A stretch of 64,000 bases of DNA from the NCBI RefSeq assembly GCF_019800665.1, contig NZ_JAHVKO010000004.1:1-64000 (forward strand). The letters are read 5' to 3'. The stretch is from Microbulbifer agarilyticus. GTDB taxonomy: Bacteria > Pseudomonadota > Gammaproteobacteria > Pseudomonadales > Cellvibrionaceae. Below the pieces are notes generated by a model, which saw nothing but the letters and a program-made list of their open reading frames with translations, was not told where the DNA came from and did no database searches. The translations under genes and the position numbers were made by a program. This document shows, piece by piece, positions 1-7,456 of the stretch; positions within the stretch are counted from its first letter, which is position 1, and each line of letters begins with the position of its first letter.

Positions 1-73
1 TAACGGCTTGAAGCTTATAAGCCAGAGTATAACGATCGTAATTACGCTTTTTTGTTTGTCCCATACTGGACCT

Positions 74-104
74 CTTTCGTGGATAAAAATACCGTCCACG
101 AAAG
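74..104. repeat. Perfect 10-bp hairpin beside truncated attC
   Basis: CTTTCGTGGA at 74-83 is exactly repeated in inverted form as TCCACGAAAG at 95-104, around an 11-nt loop. It sits where the missing half of the adjacent attC should be, so it may mark the junction of a deletion or insertion. Bases 1-73 hold no convincing gene; a short plus-strand frame across 52-264 runs through the attC palindrome and is not believed. Confidence 0.5.
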
Positions 105-117
105 TGGTTTCAGATCA

Positions 118-241
118 GCAGCTTACCTTGTGCACATTTTGCGCAAAAATGGGAGCGTAGCGACCTGCGCAAAAGGTGCACAAGGTAAGCTGTCCCGCGG
201 AGGGCCCCAGGCCCGGAGCATTTTGCCCGGCTTTGTTATGT
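118..241 (-). repeat. attC site, truncated on one side
   Basis: The GTTAT boundary at 234-239 and the long stem arms (about 120-146 and 164-191) are intact. The stem sequence closely matches the attC at 2030-2169, including a shared block GCTTACCTT and the GTCCCGCGGAGG segment. The other end, which should read ATAACGCCGGGC or similar, is absent: sequence upstream of about 118 is unrelated. This is the attC of the lipoprotein cassette at 246-698. Confidence 0.75.
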
Positions 242-245
242 GGAG

Positions 246-698
246 CTACCTTGATTTGTTGTAGCTTATTTCGATCTCAGCACCTAAATCTTTAACTAAG
301 ATAGGCGAGATGCCTGATTCAATATTTTTGGCTATCTCAACAGCGACCATCCTATAACCTAACTGATCCTTGGGGACTCTAGCGCTTGCGTTATACAAAC
401 ATAAGCTCGCCAATTTATTTAGATATGGATTTACTTCCTTCTGAGTCATATTTGTCCGTATCTGAATATATCCGGTTACGGGTGAACTTACATTCTGAAA
501 CTGAGTAAAAGTCTTTTGCTTTACATTAAATGAAATTCTTGTTCCTTGAAATTTCTCACTCCACGAATTCGCTTGATCTGGCGCACTAACAGCGCAAGAC
601 CTAGTAATTGGTATCTCCGCGACAATTGGAGAATCTCCGGTGCAAGAGGAGACAAGTAGTAGCAATGCTATAAAAACTAGTGGTTTCATTATTCTCAT
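246..698 (-). CDS. Cassette-encoded putative lipoprotein
   Basis: This is a 150-residue protein of unknown function. The N-terminus is a lipoprotein signal: positively charged MRIMK, a hydrophobic stretch, and a lipobox ending in LVSSC, giving Cys19 as the predicted lipidated residue. The rest is polar with no motif I recognise. A second Met at residue 4 is an equally possible start. The gene ends directly before an attC site and lacks an obvious promoter of its own, so in an integron it would depend on read-through or a promoter inside a neighbouring cassette. Codon use is AT-rich compared with the core genes to the right, consistent with acquisition. Confidence 0.75.
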   Translation of the reverse strand: MRIMKPLVFIALLLLVSSCTGDSPIVAEIPITRSCAVSAPDQANSWSEKFQGTRISFNVKQKTFTQFQNVSSPVTGYIQIRTNMTQKEVNPYLNKLASLCLYNASARVPKDQLGYRMVAVEIAKNIESGISPILVKDLGAEIEISYNKSR

Positions 699-713
699 GA
701 ATTTGATCTACAC

Positions 714-767
714 ATAACGCCGCAAGTTGCGGCAAGCTTTGCTTGTCCGCAACCTTGCCTCGTTATA
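714..767 (-). repeat. attC site, compact (about 54 bp)
   Basis: It is bounded by ATAACGCC at 714-721 and CGTTAT at 761-766, with an internal stem built from TTGCGG...CCGCAA around GCAAGCTTTGC. It lies directly after the stop codon of the DKNYY cassette (769). It is much shorter than the other three attC sites here, but short attCs are common. Confidence 0.75.
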
Positions 768-768
768 T

Positions 769-1545
769 TCATTCATTTTTATGCCACCTGTCGTAATCGC
801 GACCACTCTCACCCACCACAACATCGTTTAAATATCTATTATTCTTGTCTTTAGCTAATTGTGAAAATCCGTCTTTTGGAATGACAACTTCGAATGTATC
901 TCTATCTGCCTCTTTAATAATTCTATTATAATAAAAAACATTTCTTTTATCTTTAGAATAATAACCACCTAATTTTTCCCAGCTTTCTACCTCTACTTTT
1001 TGCAAAACAGAGGCGCCACAAAAGACAAAGTCATCATCTTTACCGAAAACACCATCATTAAGTGATACAAAGTTTTGAGGATTAGCCTTTCTAACTATTT
1101 TTGCTTTACCTTGGAAATCATAATAAAAAACATTGTTGGCATCTTTCCCATAACCATATGGGGTTAACAAATTACACCCATAATTTATTTTTCTACCTTC
1201 ATCACAAGCTTCAAATGTTGAGGAATCAGCTTCTTTGAGAGAACCCATCAAATAATAAACATGGTTCTTATCTTTGTAGAATGTATTACTCAGTGCATGA
1301 AACGAACTGGGGTCCGCCCCGCTTATTCTTTGGGCGCCATTCCAACAATATTTTTTATCTTTTGCAAAACCGCCTAAATAGAACAAGAATGTTTCAGGGT
1401 CTGCTCCTTCCAGAATATCTTCCTCGTTAAAGTATATGTTTTTACCATTACTTGCGTATTGCTTATATGGATTTTCTTCATCATATTCAGATGAAGGTTT
1501 CATTTCTTTAACCAAATCTTCAGATGGAATTATTATCTGCTTCAT
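769..1545 (-). CDS. DKNYY-repeat family protein (cassette)
   Basis: This 258-residue protein contains repeated modules in which a KD or DK pair is followed by a short turn and an aromatic strand: DKKYCW, DKNHVYY, KDANNVFYY, KDDDFVFC, KDKRNVFYY and DKNNRY. This is the signature of the DKNYY family, a set of secreted or cell-associated proteins of unknown function that turns up repeatedly in accessory DNA. I start it at the ATG at 1543-1545, not at the longer frame's ATG at 1680, because the longer N-terminus would be encoded by the neighbouring attC palindrome (1563-1654). No signal peptide is evident from this start. The gene is one cassette of the array. Confidence 0.75.
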   Translation of the reverse strand: MKQIIIPSEDLVKEMKPSSEYDEENPYKQYASNGKNIYFNEEDILEGADPETFLFYLGGFAKDKKYCWNGAQRISGADPSSFHALSNTFYKDKNHVYYLMGSLKEADSSTFEACDEGRKINYGCNLLTPYGYGKDANNVFYYDFQGKAKIVRKANPQNFVSLNDGVFGKDDDFVFCGASVLQKVEVESWEKLGGYYSKDKRNVFYYNRIIKEADRDTFEVVIPKDGFSQLAKDKNNRYLNDVVVGESGRDYDRWHKNE

Positions 1546-1562
1546 ATGCTTTAAATTTTGGA

Positions 1563-1654
1563 ATATAACGCCCGGCTTTGGGGCGGACTTGGAGCCGCAA
1601 AGCGGCGGAAAGGCCGTCCCAGCCCCGCAGGGGCGATAACAGCCGTTTGTTATG
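1563..1654 (-). repeat. attC site
   Basis: It is bounded by ATAACGCC at 1564 and TTGTTAT at 1647-1653. Inner complementary blocks include GGGGCGGAC with GTCCCAGCCCC, and a hairpin GCCGCAAAGCGGC. It follows the membrane-protein cassette whose TAA stop (1650-1652) lies inside the boundary. Confidence 0.8.
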
Positions 1655-2009
1655 TTTCGACCCCACTTTTTACTCGCCAATAGAGGTCCACGGAGACTAA
1701 TGGGATAAACGCTGCAAAAATTGCCAGCGTTTTCCGCGTAATCTCAACTCTGCCACCAAATAGATCGATGGGAATTTTACCCTCAAAAAATTTGAACACT
1801 GCGACCATTGTGACAAGACCGATAATCAGTGGAATCTTTGACTCGACAATTCTCAGCATTTTTCCAAGACTAATGCTCAGTATTATCGCAAAAAATATTA
1901 TCCCAAACTCGAATACTGGATACTTCTCAGTCGAGACTAGCAATGCGCCAAGTGTTGGTGTTACAGCCAATGCCGTTCCAGGTATGTAGGCTCCGTAATT
2001 CGGTTTCAC
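1650..2009 (-). CDS. Cassette-encoded small membrane protein
   Basis: This is a 119-residue hydrophobic protein that I cannot assign to a family. Hydrophobic segments lie at about residues 12-26, 33-47, 60-73 and 93-107, suggesting three or four membrane spans in the inner membrane. The start is a GTG at 2007-2009, and no clearly better start follows. The stop codon overlaps the start of the attC at 1563-1654, a typical cassette arrangement. Small polytopic proteins are common integron cargo, and nothing in the sequence indicates a role. Confidence 0.7.
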   Translation of the reverse strand: MKPNYGAYIPGTALAVTPTLGALLVSTEKYPVFEFGIIFFAIILSISLGKMLRIVESKIPLIIGLVTMVAVFKFFEGKIPIDLFGGRVEITRKTLAIFAAFIPLVSVDLYWRVKSGVET

Positions 2010-2029
2010 TCAACGTCCTTGCCAGAAAC

Positions 2030-2169
2030 ATAACGCCCACGGCAGGGGCGGCTTACCTTATGCGCGTTTTGCGCGAAAATAGGAGCGAAGCGACCGCGCA
2101 AAACGCGCATAAGGTAAGACGTCCCGCGGAGGCCCGAAGGGCCGTAGCCTCGCTGCCCGTGATTGTTAT
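2030..2169 (-). repeat. attC site, long (about 140 bp)
   Basis: ATAACGCCCACGGCAG at 2030-2045 pairs with CTGCCCGTG next to ATTGTTAT (2162-2169). The central stem is formed by GCTTACCTTATGCGCG and CGCGCATAAGGTAAG. It is the best-formed attC in the window and the sister of the truncated site at 118-241. Confidence 0.88.
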
Positions 2170-2627
2170 GTATTTTGCACCAGTTGCGCCGCAACGACAG
2201 CTAGAACAGCGACAAGTAAAAGATATCTGGCTCCAGTTTTTTTGCTTTCGGCTTGAGTTTTTATGCCTGTAACTTGCGTTGGGTCTACACTCAGGAAGCC
2301 ATTTTCTGATATTTCCTTGACGAACCGATCGAGATTTTTCTGAAAGCGAGGCTTCATCATAAGTGGTTCAAATGGAAACCCCCAGTTCCCGACGCGAATT
2401 TCTAGCTCATGGCCGACAACTTCGAGAAACACCTGCATCTCGATCGTCTCTGCGGAGTAGTCAAGCTCTAAGGCAAGTGCAGCCCCCCGCTTATAAAGCC
2501 ACTTATTATTGCCACACTCTTTCTCAACGAAGCCATTTTCGACAAAAGACTCCTGCAAACGAGCAAGGTCACCAGGAGTTGCGATTCGTTCCGCTACATA
2601 GCAATAAACAATTTCTTTAAATTTCAC
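2166..2627 (-). CDS. Cassette-encoded tail-anchored protein
   Basis: This 153-residue protein of unknown function has a mostly soluble, acidic N-terminal part and ends in a single hydrophobic segment (about residues 133-150) followed by a three-residue polar tail, so it probably inserts by its C-terminus into the inner membrane. It starts with GTG at 2625-2627, preceded by GGAG about nine bases upstream. It is the first cassette after the attI-like junction and so would be the cassette best placed for expression in a working integron. Its TAA stop overlaps the attC boundary. Confidence 0.72.
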   Translation of the reverse strand: MKFKEIVYCYVAERIATPGDLARLQESFVENGFVEKECGNNKWLYKRGAALALELDYSAETIEMQVFLEVVGHELEIRVGNWGFPFEPLMMKPRFQKNLDRFVKEISENGFLSVDPTQVTGIKTQAESKKTGARYLLLVAVLAVVAAQLVQNT

Positions 2628-2639
2628 GGAATCACTCCG

Positions 2640-2668
2640 AATACATAACAGTTTTATTCATAAGCCCC
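2640..2668 (-). other. attI-like recombination junction
   Basis: On the minus strand this reads GGCTTATGAATAAAACTG followed by TTATGT, marking the 5' boundary of the first cassette. A related sequence, GGCTCATAAATGAACTG then TTATGT, lies at 54801-54822 next to the intI pseudogene. No matching second half of an attC is present, as expected for attI. The assignment rests on position and on this match. Confidence 0.55.
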
Positions 2669-2771
2669 AGATATAGACATAATTGCCATATCTGGTCATG
2701 ACATGGCTACATCTAGGAATTATTGCTAAATATAGCCATGTTGCGACTTGCGCCTAGATGTCTACATCTAG
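2667..2771. repeat. Four alternating copies of a 14-bp repeat
   Basis: The consensus ATGKCTAYATYTRG occurs at 2667-2680 (minus), 2703-2716 (plus), 2726-2739 (minus) and 2758-2771 (plus). All four copies fit the consensus without mismatch. Extra dyads are superimposed: CCAGATAT at 2667-2674 with ATATCTGG at 2688-2695, ACATGGCTA with TAGCCATGT, and CTAGATGT with ACATCTAG at 2754-2771. The last copy overlaps the 3' end of the ORF 2754-3143. The pattern resembles a set of protein-binding sites or a recombination end and not a CRISPR. Confidence 0.8.
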
Positions 2772-3143
2772 ACATTGATCGATCAAGCCTTCAACTATGC
2801 GATGCTCAATATCCATGCGTTTTGCAACTGAGCGTTTGGCTACCCAAGCTTTGGCAACGCGGCTCCAGCGGCCACCCATCCTTCGCACTTCGTTACGCAG
2901 CTCGATTTCTTCAAAGGCGATTTTTATCGCCACCCAGTCGTTTTTGTTAATCGCCTGGGGAGTTGCCTGAGGCCTTTTTTGAACATAAGCCTCCCTTTGC
3001 GCGACAACAATTTCTACCGTGGTATACACGGTTTTTTTGCATGGCGAGCGTCGATAACGCACGGCGCAAAGTTGCTCGCCGTATTTTTCTTGGTAACGCT
3101 TACTACCGTCGTGGCCTGGCCTGATTGTTTTTATGATTTCCAT
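2754..3143 (-). CDS. Unrecognised 129-residue basic protein beside attI
   Basis: I do not recognise this protein with confidence. It opens with a short motif MEIIKTIRPGHDGSKR, then a basic, beta-rich segment containing CAVRYRRS and TTVEIVV, then a probable helical C-terminal half containing EEIELRNEVRRMGGRW. The layout suggests a small nucleic-acid-binding or accessory protein. I have a weak, unverified impression of similar small ORFs near tyrosine-recombinase elements. The start is supported by AGGAGGG seven bases upstream. The Shine-Dalgarno lies in the loop of a small hairpin (ACGCC/GGCGT). The gene begins 29 bases after ubiD, in the same direction, with no visible terminator, so it may be co-transcribed with ubiD. 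Its stop lies inside the last 14-bp repeat. Confidence 0.7.
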   Translation of the reverse strand: MEIIKTIRPGHDGSKRYQEKYGEQLCAVRYRRSPCKKTVYTTVEIVVAQREAYVQKRPQATPQAINKNDWVAIKIAFEEIELRNEVRRMGGRWSRVAKAWVAKRSVAKRMDIEHRIVEGLIDQCLDVDI

Positions 3144-3172
3144 ACGCCCTCCTTGGCGTTGTGGTGGCTTAT

Positions 3173-4636
3173 TTAAAGTCCGAGTTCATCCCAGATCTCA
3201 TCAACCTTCTGTGTTACTTCTGGGTCTTTCACAATTGGGCGTCCCCATTCGCGGGTTGTTTCACCCTCCCACTTGTTGGTGGCGTCAAAACCGATTTTGG
3301 ATCCAAGGCCAGATACAGGCGAGGCGAAGTCCAGGTAATCGATAGGTGTGTTTTCGACCATTACGGTGTCCCGCGCGGGGTCCATCCGGGTGGTCATGGC
3401 CCAGATCACATCCTTCCAGTCGCGGGCGTTCACGTCGTCGTCGGCGACGATGACGAACTTGGTATACATAAACTGGCGCAGGAAGGACCAGACTCCCATC
3501 ATCACGCGCTTGGCGTGGCCGGGGTACTGCTTCTTCATGGTGACCACGGCGAGGCGATAGGAACAGCCTTCCGGTGGCAGGTAGAAGTCGACGATTTCCG
3601 GGAATTGCTTGCGCAGGATGGGCACGAAGACTTCGTTCAGCGCCTCGCCGAGTACCGCCGGCTCATCGGGTGGGCGGCCGGTGTAGGTACTGTGGTAAAT
3701 GGGATCCTTGCGGTGGGTAATTTTCTCGACGGTGAATACCGGGAAGCTGTCGACCTCGTTGTAGTAACCAGTGTGGTCCCCGTACGGGCCCTCATCTGCC
3801 ATGTCTTCGGGGTAGATATACCCCTCGAGCACGTACTCGGCGCTCGCCGGCACTTGCAGGTTGCTGAGTTTGGCCTCGGCCACTTCGGTTTTGCTGCCGC
3901 GCAGCAGGCCGGCAAAAGCGTATTCCGACAGGGTATCTGGTACGGGGGTGACAGCGCCGAGGATGGTGGCGGGGTCGGCGCCGAGTGCGACAGCCACCGG
4001 AAAGGGCTCACCGGGGAATTCCTGCTGCCACTCGCGGAAGTCCAGGGCACCCCCGCGATGAGACAACCAGCGCATGATCAGGCGGTTCTTGCCGATCAGC
4101 TGCATGCGGTAGATGCCCAGATTCTGGCGCTTCTTCTCCGGTCCGCGGGTAATCACCAGCGGCCAGGTGACCAGCGGTGCGGCGTCGCCGGGCCAGCAGG
4201 TCTGAATCGGCAGTTTGGTGAGGTCGATGTCGCCAGTTTCGATTTCGATCTGCTGGGAGTCGGCCTTACTCACGACCTTGGGCCCCATATTCATGACTTG
4301 CTTGAATATGGGGAGCTTCTGCCAGGCGTCCTTGAAACCCTCTGGCGGCTGCGGTTCCTTGAGGAAGGCCAGCAGCTCACCGACCTGGCGCAGCTCGGAG
4401 ATGGACTCTTTACCCATACCGAGGGCGACACGCTCAGGCGTACCAAATAGATTGGCGAGCACCGGGGTATCGTAGCCGGTGGGGTTTTCAAACAGTAACG
4501 CCGGGCCACCGGCACGCAGGACGCGGTCGGCGATTTCTGTCATTTCCAGATAGGGGCTTACCGGGTGGGTAATACGCTTCAGCAGGCCGCGCTTTTCCAG
4601 CAGCTTGATAAAGTCGCGCAGATCTTTGTATTTCAT
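3173..4636 (-). CDS. ubiD: 4-hydroxy-3-polyprenylbenzoate decarboxylase UbiD
   Basis: This is the prenylated-FMN-dependent decarboxylase of ubiquinone biosynthesis, acting on the polyprenylated 4-hydroxybenzoate ring in association with the inner-membrane Ubi complex. The 487 residues align with Escherichia coli UbiD (497) almost end to end from memory. Examples are [13 protein letters not shown] near the N-terminus, [60 protein letters not shown] and [20 protein letters not shown]. No ubiX, the gene for the flavin prenyltransferase that makes its cofactor, is in the window. ATG at 4634-4636 is the natural start. It is the first recognisable core gene after the integron array. Confidence 0.97.
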   Translation of the reverse strand: MKYKDLRDFIKLLEKRGLLKRITHPVSPYLEMTEIADRVLRAGGPALLFENPTGYDTPVLANLFGTPERVALGMGKESISELRQVGELLAFLKEPQPPEGFKDAWQKLPIFKQVMNMGPKVVSKADSQQIEIETGDIDLTKLPIQTCWPGDAAPLVTWPLVITRGPEKKRQNLGIYRMQLIGKNRLIMRWLSHRGGALDFREWQQEFPGEPFPVAVALGADPATILGAVTPVPDTLSEYAFAGLLRGSKTEVAEAKLSNLQVPASAEYVLEGYIYPEDMADEGPYGDHTGYYNEVDSFPVFTVEKITHRKDPIYHSTYTGRPPDEPAVLGEALNEVFVPILRKQFPEIVDFYLPPEGCSYRLAVVTMKKQYPGHAKRVMMGVWSFLRQFMYTKFVIVADDDVNARDWKDVIWAMTTRMDPARDTVMVENTPIDYLDFASPVSGLGSKIGFDATNKWEGETTREWGRPIVKDPEVTQKVDEIWDELGL

Positions 4637-4751
4637 GCTTTATTGGTCGACGGGAAATTCACCGGCCAGTGTAAAACAGTCAGCACAAAATAGGGAATGA
4701 ACGCTGCCAATTCGACAGAGTTGGGGGGGGGATTTTGAGAGGGAAGAACAA

Positions 4752-4772
4752 CCCGCAGTACAGGACTGCGGG
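4752..4772 (-). terminator. Probable terminator after the RRM gene
   Basis: CCCGCAGT and ACTGCGGG form a perfect 8-bp stem with a 5-nt loop. Read on the minus strand it is followed by a T-rich TTGTTCTTCC. It lies 22 bases beyond the stop of the RRM gene. A run of nine G (4723-4731) follows further downstream. Confidence 0.65.
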
Positions 4773-4793
4773 CTGCCGAACTTCTAAGAGATC

Positions 4794-5063
4794 TTAGAAG
4801 CGGGGACGACGCGGACGGTCTTCGCGCGGCTTGGCTTCGTTAACACGGATGTTACGGCCAGACAGCGGCTGATCATTCATTTCTTCGATTGCCTTACGCG
4901 CTTCGTCGTCGTTCGGCATTTCTACGAAACCAAAACCTTTAGAACGGCCAGTTTCCCGGTCAGTGATTACAGTAGCCCGGGAGATTTCACCGAACGCACC
5001 AAAAGCTTCGTGCAGTTCGTCAGAGGTTACGCCGTAGGCCAGATTTCCGATATAGATATTCAC
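4794..5063 (-). CDS. Small RRM-type RNA-binding protein
   Basis: This 89-residue protein is a single RNA-recognition motif. RNP2 is IYIGNL (residues 3-8) and RNP1 is KGFGFVEM (residues 42-49), with a short basic C-terminal tail (RPRRPRF). Single-RRM proteins of this size are often abundant and cold-inducible in gammaproteobacteria and cyanobacteria, binding RNA non-specifically or acting post-transcriptionally. That role is family knowledge and is not shown here. It is a single-gene unit between the rho terminator and its own terminator, with about 250 bases of leader, which would suit post-transcriptional control. Confidence 0.92.
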   Translation of the reverse strand: MNIYIGNLAYGVTSDELHEAFGAFGEISRATVITDRETGRSKGFGFVEMPNDDEARKAIEEMNDQPLSGRNIRVNEAKPREDRPRRPRF

Positions 5064-5316
5064 AAAAAAGTCTCACATGAGTAAGTGGGCTGTCGTGCAT
5101 TCACAAACGGATAACCAGCACCACCACGTTATCCACTTGAGTTTGGTCCGGAGTCAGACAACTTCCCAGTTATCTGGAACCAATTCGGTAAGTGTTGAAA
5201 TACCGATCAACACATTGGTGAAAGCCTTTATATGCCTAACACCGCGGCTTTTCAACTTAATTCGGCGTTATTTCACGCCTCATTCAACGCATTGCAAATT
5301 TCATCTGCATTACACG
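5064..5316 (-). other. Long leader/intergenic region of the RRM gene
   Basis: This is a non-coding stretch of about 250 bases between the rho terminator and the RRM start codon. I see no convincing ORF on either strand. It is markedly AT-richer than its neighbours, with several short inverted words. A long 5' UTR would fit cold-shock-type regulation, but I cannot identify a specific element. Confidence 0.4.
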
Positions 5317-5346
5317 AAAAAGGCCGGCAATTAGCGCCGGCCTTTA
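5317..5346 (-). terminator. Intrinsic terminator of rho
   Basis: GGCCGGC at 5322-5328 and GCCGGCC at 5336-5342 form a GC-rich stem. On the minus strand it is followed by TTTTTC. It lies 14 bases beyond the rho stop codon. Confidence 0.85.
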
Positions 5347-5359
5347 CAATAAAAGAGAA

Positions 5360-6619
5360 TTATTTCCGTTTCATGGACAGGAAGAATTCGTCATTCGTTT
5401 TAAAGTCTTTGAGCTTATCGATAAGGAATTCAGTGGCGGCCAAATCTTCCATATCGTGAAGCAACTTGCGCAGAATCCAAACCCGCTGCAGCTCGCCTTC
5501 CGGCATTAGCAGTTCTTCGCGGCGAGTACCGGAGCGGCGCACGTTAATTGCGGGATATACGCGTTTTTCAGCGATCTTGCGATCCAGCTGCAGTTCCATG
5601 TTGCCGGTACCTTTGAATTCCTCAAAGATCACTTCGTCCATTTTGGAGCCGGTATCCACCAGTGCGGTGGCGATAATCGACAGGCTGCCGCCCTCTTCGA
5701 TGTTACGCGCCGCACCAAAGAAGCGCTTCGGGCGTTCCAGTGCGTGCGCATCCACACCACCGGTGAGTACCTTACCGGAGCTGGGCACGGTGGTGTTGTA
5801 CGCACGTGCCAGACGGGTAATGGAGTCCAGCAGGATGACCACGTCTTTCTTGTGTTCTACCAGGCGCTTGGCTTTTTCAATCACCATCTCTGCAACCTGC
5901 ACGTGACGTGCAGGCGGCTCGTCAAAGGTAGAGGCAACCACTTCACCGCGCACCGAGCGCTGCATTTCAGTTACTTCTTCCGGGCGCTCGTCGATCAGCA
6001 GAACAATCAGGTGGCATTCCGGGTTGTTACGGGTAATCGCCTGGGCCATGTTCTGCAACATGATGGTTTTACCAGCCTTGGGCGGCGCCACGATCAGGCC
6101 ACGCTGGCCCTTGCCGATTGGGGCGACCAGATCGATGATGCGGCCGATCAGGTCTTCAGAGGAGCCATTACCGCACTCCAGTCCCAAGCGGTCATTCGGG
6201 AACAGCGGCGTGAGGTTTTCAAACAGAATCTTGTTGCGCGCGTTTTCCGGCTTGTCGAAGTTGATGTCGCTGACTTTCAGCAGGGCGAAGTAGCGTTCAC
6301 CTTCTTTGGGGGGACGAATTTTGCCGGAGATGGAGTCGCCGGTGCGCAGATTGAAGCGGCGAATCTGGCTCGGGGAGACATAAATGTCGTCCGGGCCTGC
6401 GAGGTATGAGGAGTCTGCGGAACGCAGGAAACCAAAACCATCCTGAAGGATTTCCAATACACCTTCGCCGTAGATGTCTTCACCGCTTTTGGCGTGGCGC
6501 TTGAGGATATTGAAAATAATGTCCTGCTTGCGCGAGCGGGCGAGGTTTTCGAGCCCCATGCCCTTGGCAATTTCAATCAGCTCTTCAATGGGTTTGGTTT
6601 TTAATTCAGAAAGGTTCAT
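5360..6619 (-). CDS. rho: Transcription termination factor Rho
   Basis: Rho is the hexameric RNA-dependent ATPase and helicase that ends transcription of untranslated RNA. The length, 419 residues, is the classic short gammaproteobacterial form with no inserted domain. The N-terminal SAP-like helices are followed by the cold-shock-type primary RNA-binding domain ([13 protein letters not shown], about residues 55-67), the Walker A loop PKAGKT (180-185), the Walker [11 protein letters not shown] segment, and a C-terminal portion ending in KRK. It sits downstream of trxA, the usual neighbour in this class. An unusually long upstream region could serve Rho autoregulation. Confidence 0.98.
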   Translation of the reverse strand: MNLSELKTKPIEELIEIAKGMGLENLARSRKQDIIFNILKRHAKSGEDIYGEGVLEILQDGFGFLRSADSSYLAGPDDIYVSPSQIRRFNLRTGDSISGKIRPPKEGERYFALLKVSDINFDKPENARNKILFENLTPLFPNDRLGLECGNGSSEDLIGRIIDLVAPIGKGQRGLIVAPPKAGKTIMLQNMAQAITRNNPECHLIVLLIDERPEEVTEMQRSVRGEVVASTFDEPPARHVQVAEMVIEKAKRLVEHKKDVVILLDSITRLARAYNTTVPSSGKVLTGGVDAHALERPKRFFGAARNIEEGGSLSIIATALVDTGSKMDEVIFEEFKGTGNMELQLDRKIAEKRVYPAINVRRSGTRREELLMPEGELQRVWILRKLLHDMEDLAATEFLIDKLKDFKTNDEFFLSMKRK

Positions 6620-7090
6620 ACCAATTGCTTTATTACGGTTTCTTCTGTCGGTTCGCGCGGACGCGCTGGACGTTTCTGCGGAGGGAGTTGAAGTTTCGAT
6701 GGTGATAATGCCTGGTTCGACATGCTGACTGGATTACTGACCGAAGCAACGCTCATTCAAGTTATTCACATTCGATCCCGAGCCCTAATCGATAACAACG
6801 GCTCAGATAAAACGAATACCCACTTACCACGGCACTAGTGCCAGATTGCCAATATGGCTGCGGCAGATATGCCTGTGGGGGATGTTCAACTTGAGGAGTT
6901 TGCGCCGGAGAGGCCGCGTCAGCAGCGGGGTTGGCGACTTGGCTCAGGTTTGGACTGAACAGTTAATTTGATTACTAGCCAGTATAACCGCAGTTCGGCA
7001 TCCTGCAAGGGCTATTTCGCAAGCTTGGGGCGCCATTACCCGGGGGCTGCAACCCTCTTATCTCCTGCCCCGCACGGGGCCCAATGCCCC
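6620..7090 (-). other. Long rho leader and intergenic region, no gene seen
   Basis: About 470 bases separate the trxA terminator from rho. Frames in it are short and look like chance. A 12-bp palindrome GGCACTAGTGCC lies at about 6834-6845. In E. coli the rho leader mediates autoregulatory attenuation, and the length here would allow the same. I see no certain promoter. Confidence 0.4.
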
Positions 7091-7122
7091 AAAACGACAC
7101 AGGGCGCCAATGGCGCCCTGCG
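7091..7122 (-). terminator. Intrinsic terminator of trxA
   Basis: AGGGCGCC at 7101-7108 pairs with GGCGCCCT at 7112-7119. On the minus strand the stem is followed after a few bases by GTTTTGG. It lies about 10 bases past the trxA stop. Confidence 0.75.
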
Positions 7123-7129
7123 GGATCAA

Positions 7130-7456
7130 TCAGATCTGGCTGTCGATGAACTCGGTCAGCTGAGCTCGGGACAGGGCGCCAACCTTGGTGCCTTCCACGT
7201 TGCCGCCCTTGAACAGCAGCAGGGTCGGGATGCCGCGCACGTTGTACTTGGCCGCAGCCTCTTTGTTCGCATCTACGTCCACTTTGACGATTTTCAGCTT
7301 CTCGCCGTAGTGACCGGAAAGATCTTCCAGAACCGGAGCGATCATCTTGCAGGGGCCACACCACTGTGCCCAGAAGTCTACCAATACCGGGCCTTCGGCC
7401 TTCAGTACTTCGGCTTCAAACTCTGCATCGGTTACGTTTACGATGTTCGCGCTCAT
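7130..7456 (-). CDS. trxA: Thioredoxin 1
   Basis: This is a 108-residue cytoplasmic thioredoxin, a general protein disulfide reductase. The redox motif is WCGPC (Cys33 and Cys36 from the chosen start), in the usual context [13 protein letters not shown]. The cis-proline segment is RGIPTLLLF. The frame is open 34 codons further upstream, but the ATG at 7454-7456 gives the standard thioredoxin N-terminus and has AGGAAAG six bases before it, so I use that start. It lies upstream of rho in the same direction, a conserved pair, separated from it by its own terminator. Confidence 0.97.
   Translation of the reverse strand: MSANIVNVTDAEFEAEVLKAEGPVLVDFWAQWCGPCKMIAPVLEDLSGHYGEKLKIVKVDVDANKEAAAKYNVRGIPTLLLFKGGNVEGTKVGALSRAQLTEFIDSQI

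Larger units (their letters stand above)
118..2651 (-). mobile_element. Integron gene-cassette array (four cassettes)
   Basis: Four short ORFs lie on the minus strand, each followed directly at its 3' end by an imperfect palindrome bounded on the plus strand by ATAAC and GTTAT. This is the layout of integron cassettes with attC sites. The stop codons of two ORFs (at 1650 and 2166) overlap the attC boundary, as is usual for cassettes. The array reads from high to low coordinates, starting at an attI-like junction near 2644. No integrase gene adjoins it in this window, so it is either an orphan array or one whose integrase was lost. Base composition is AT-richer than the core genes that follow. 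The left end (below 118) is truncated or rearranged, and the array may continue outside the window. Confidence 0.85.

Noticed and set aside
52..264. 70-residue plus-strand ORF at the left edge
   Set aside because: It passes through the attC palindrome and has no similarity or ribosome-binding site.
1546..1680. N-terminal extension of the DKNYY protein
   Set aside because: The added 45 residues are encoded by the attC palindrome, and the ATG at 1545 starts a plausible N-terminus.
2667..2771. Possible CRISPR array
   Set aside because: Repeats are only 14 bp, alternate in orientation, have unequal short spacers, and no cas gene is near.
3161..4450. 429-residue plus-strand frame opposite ubiD
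   Set aside because: It lies entirely in the shadow of a clear ubiD gene, and its translation is low-quality and without domains.
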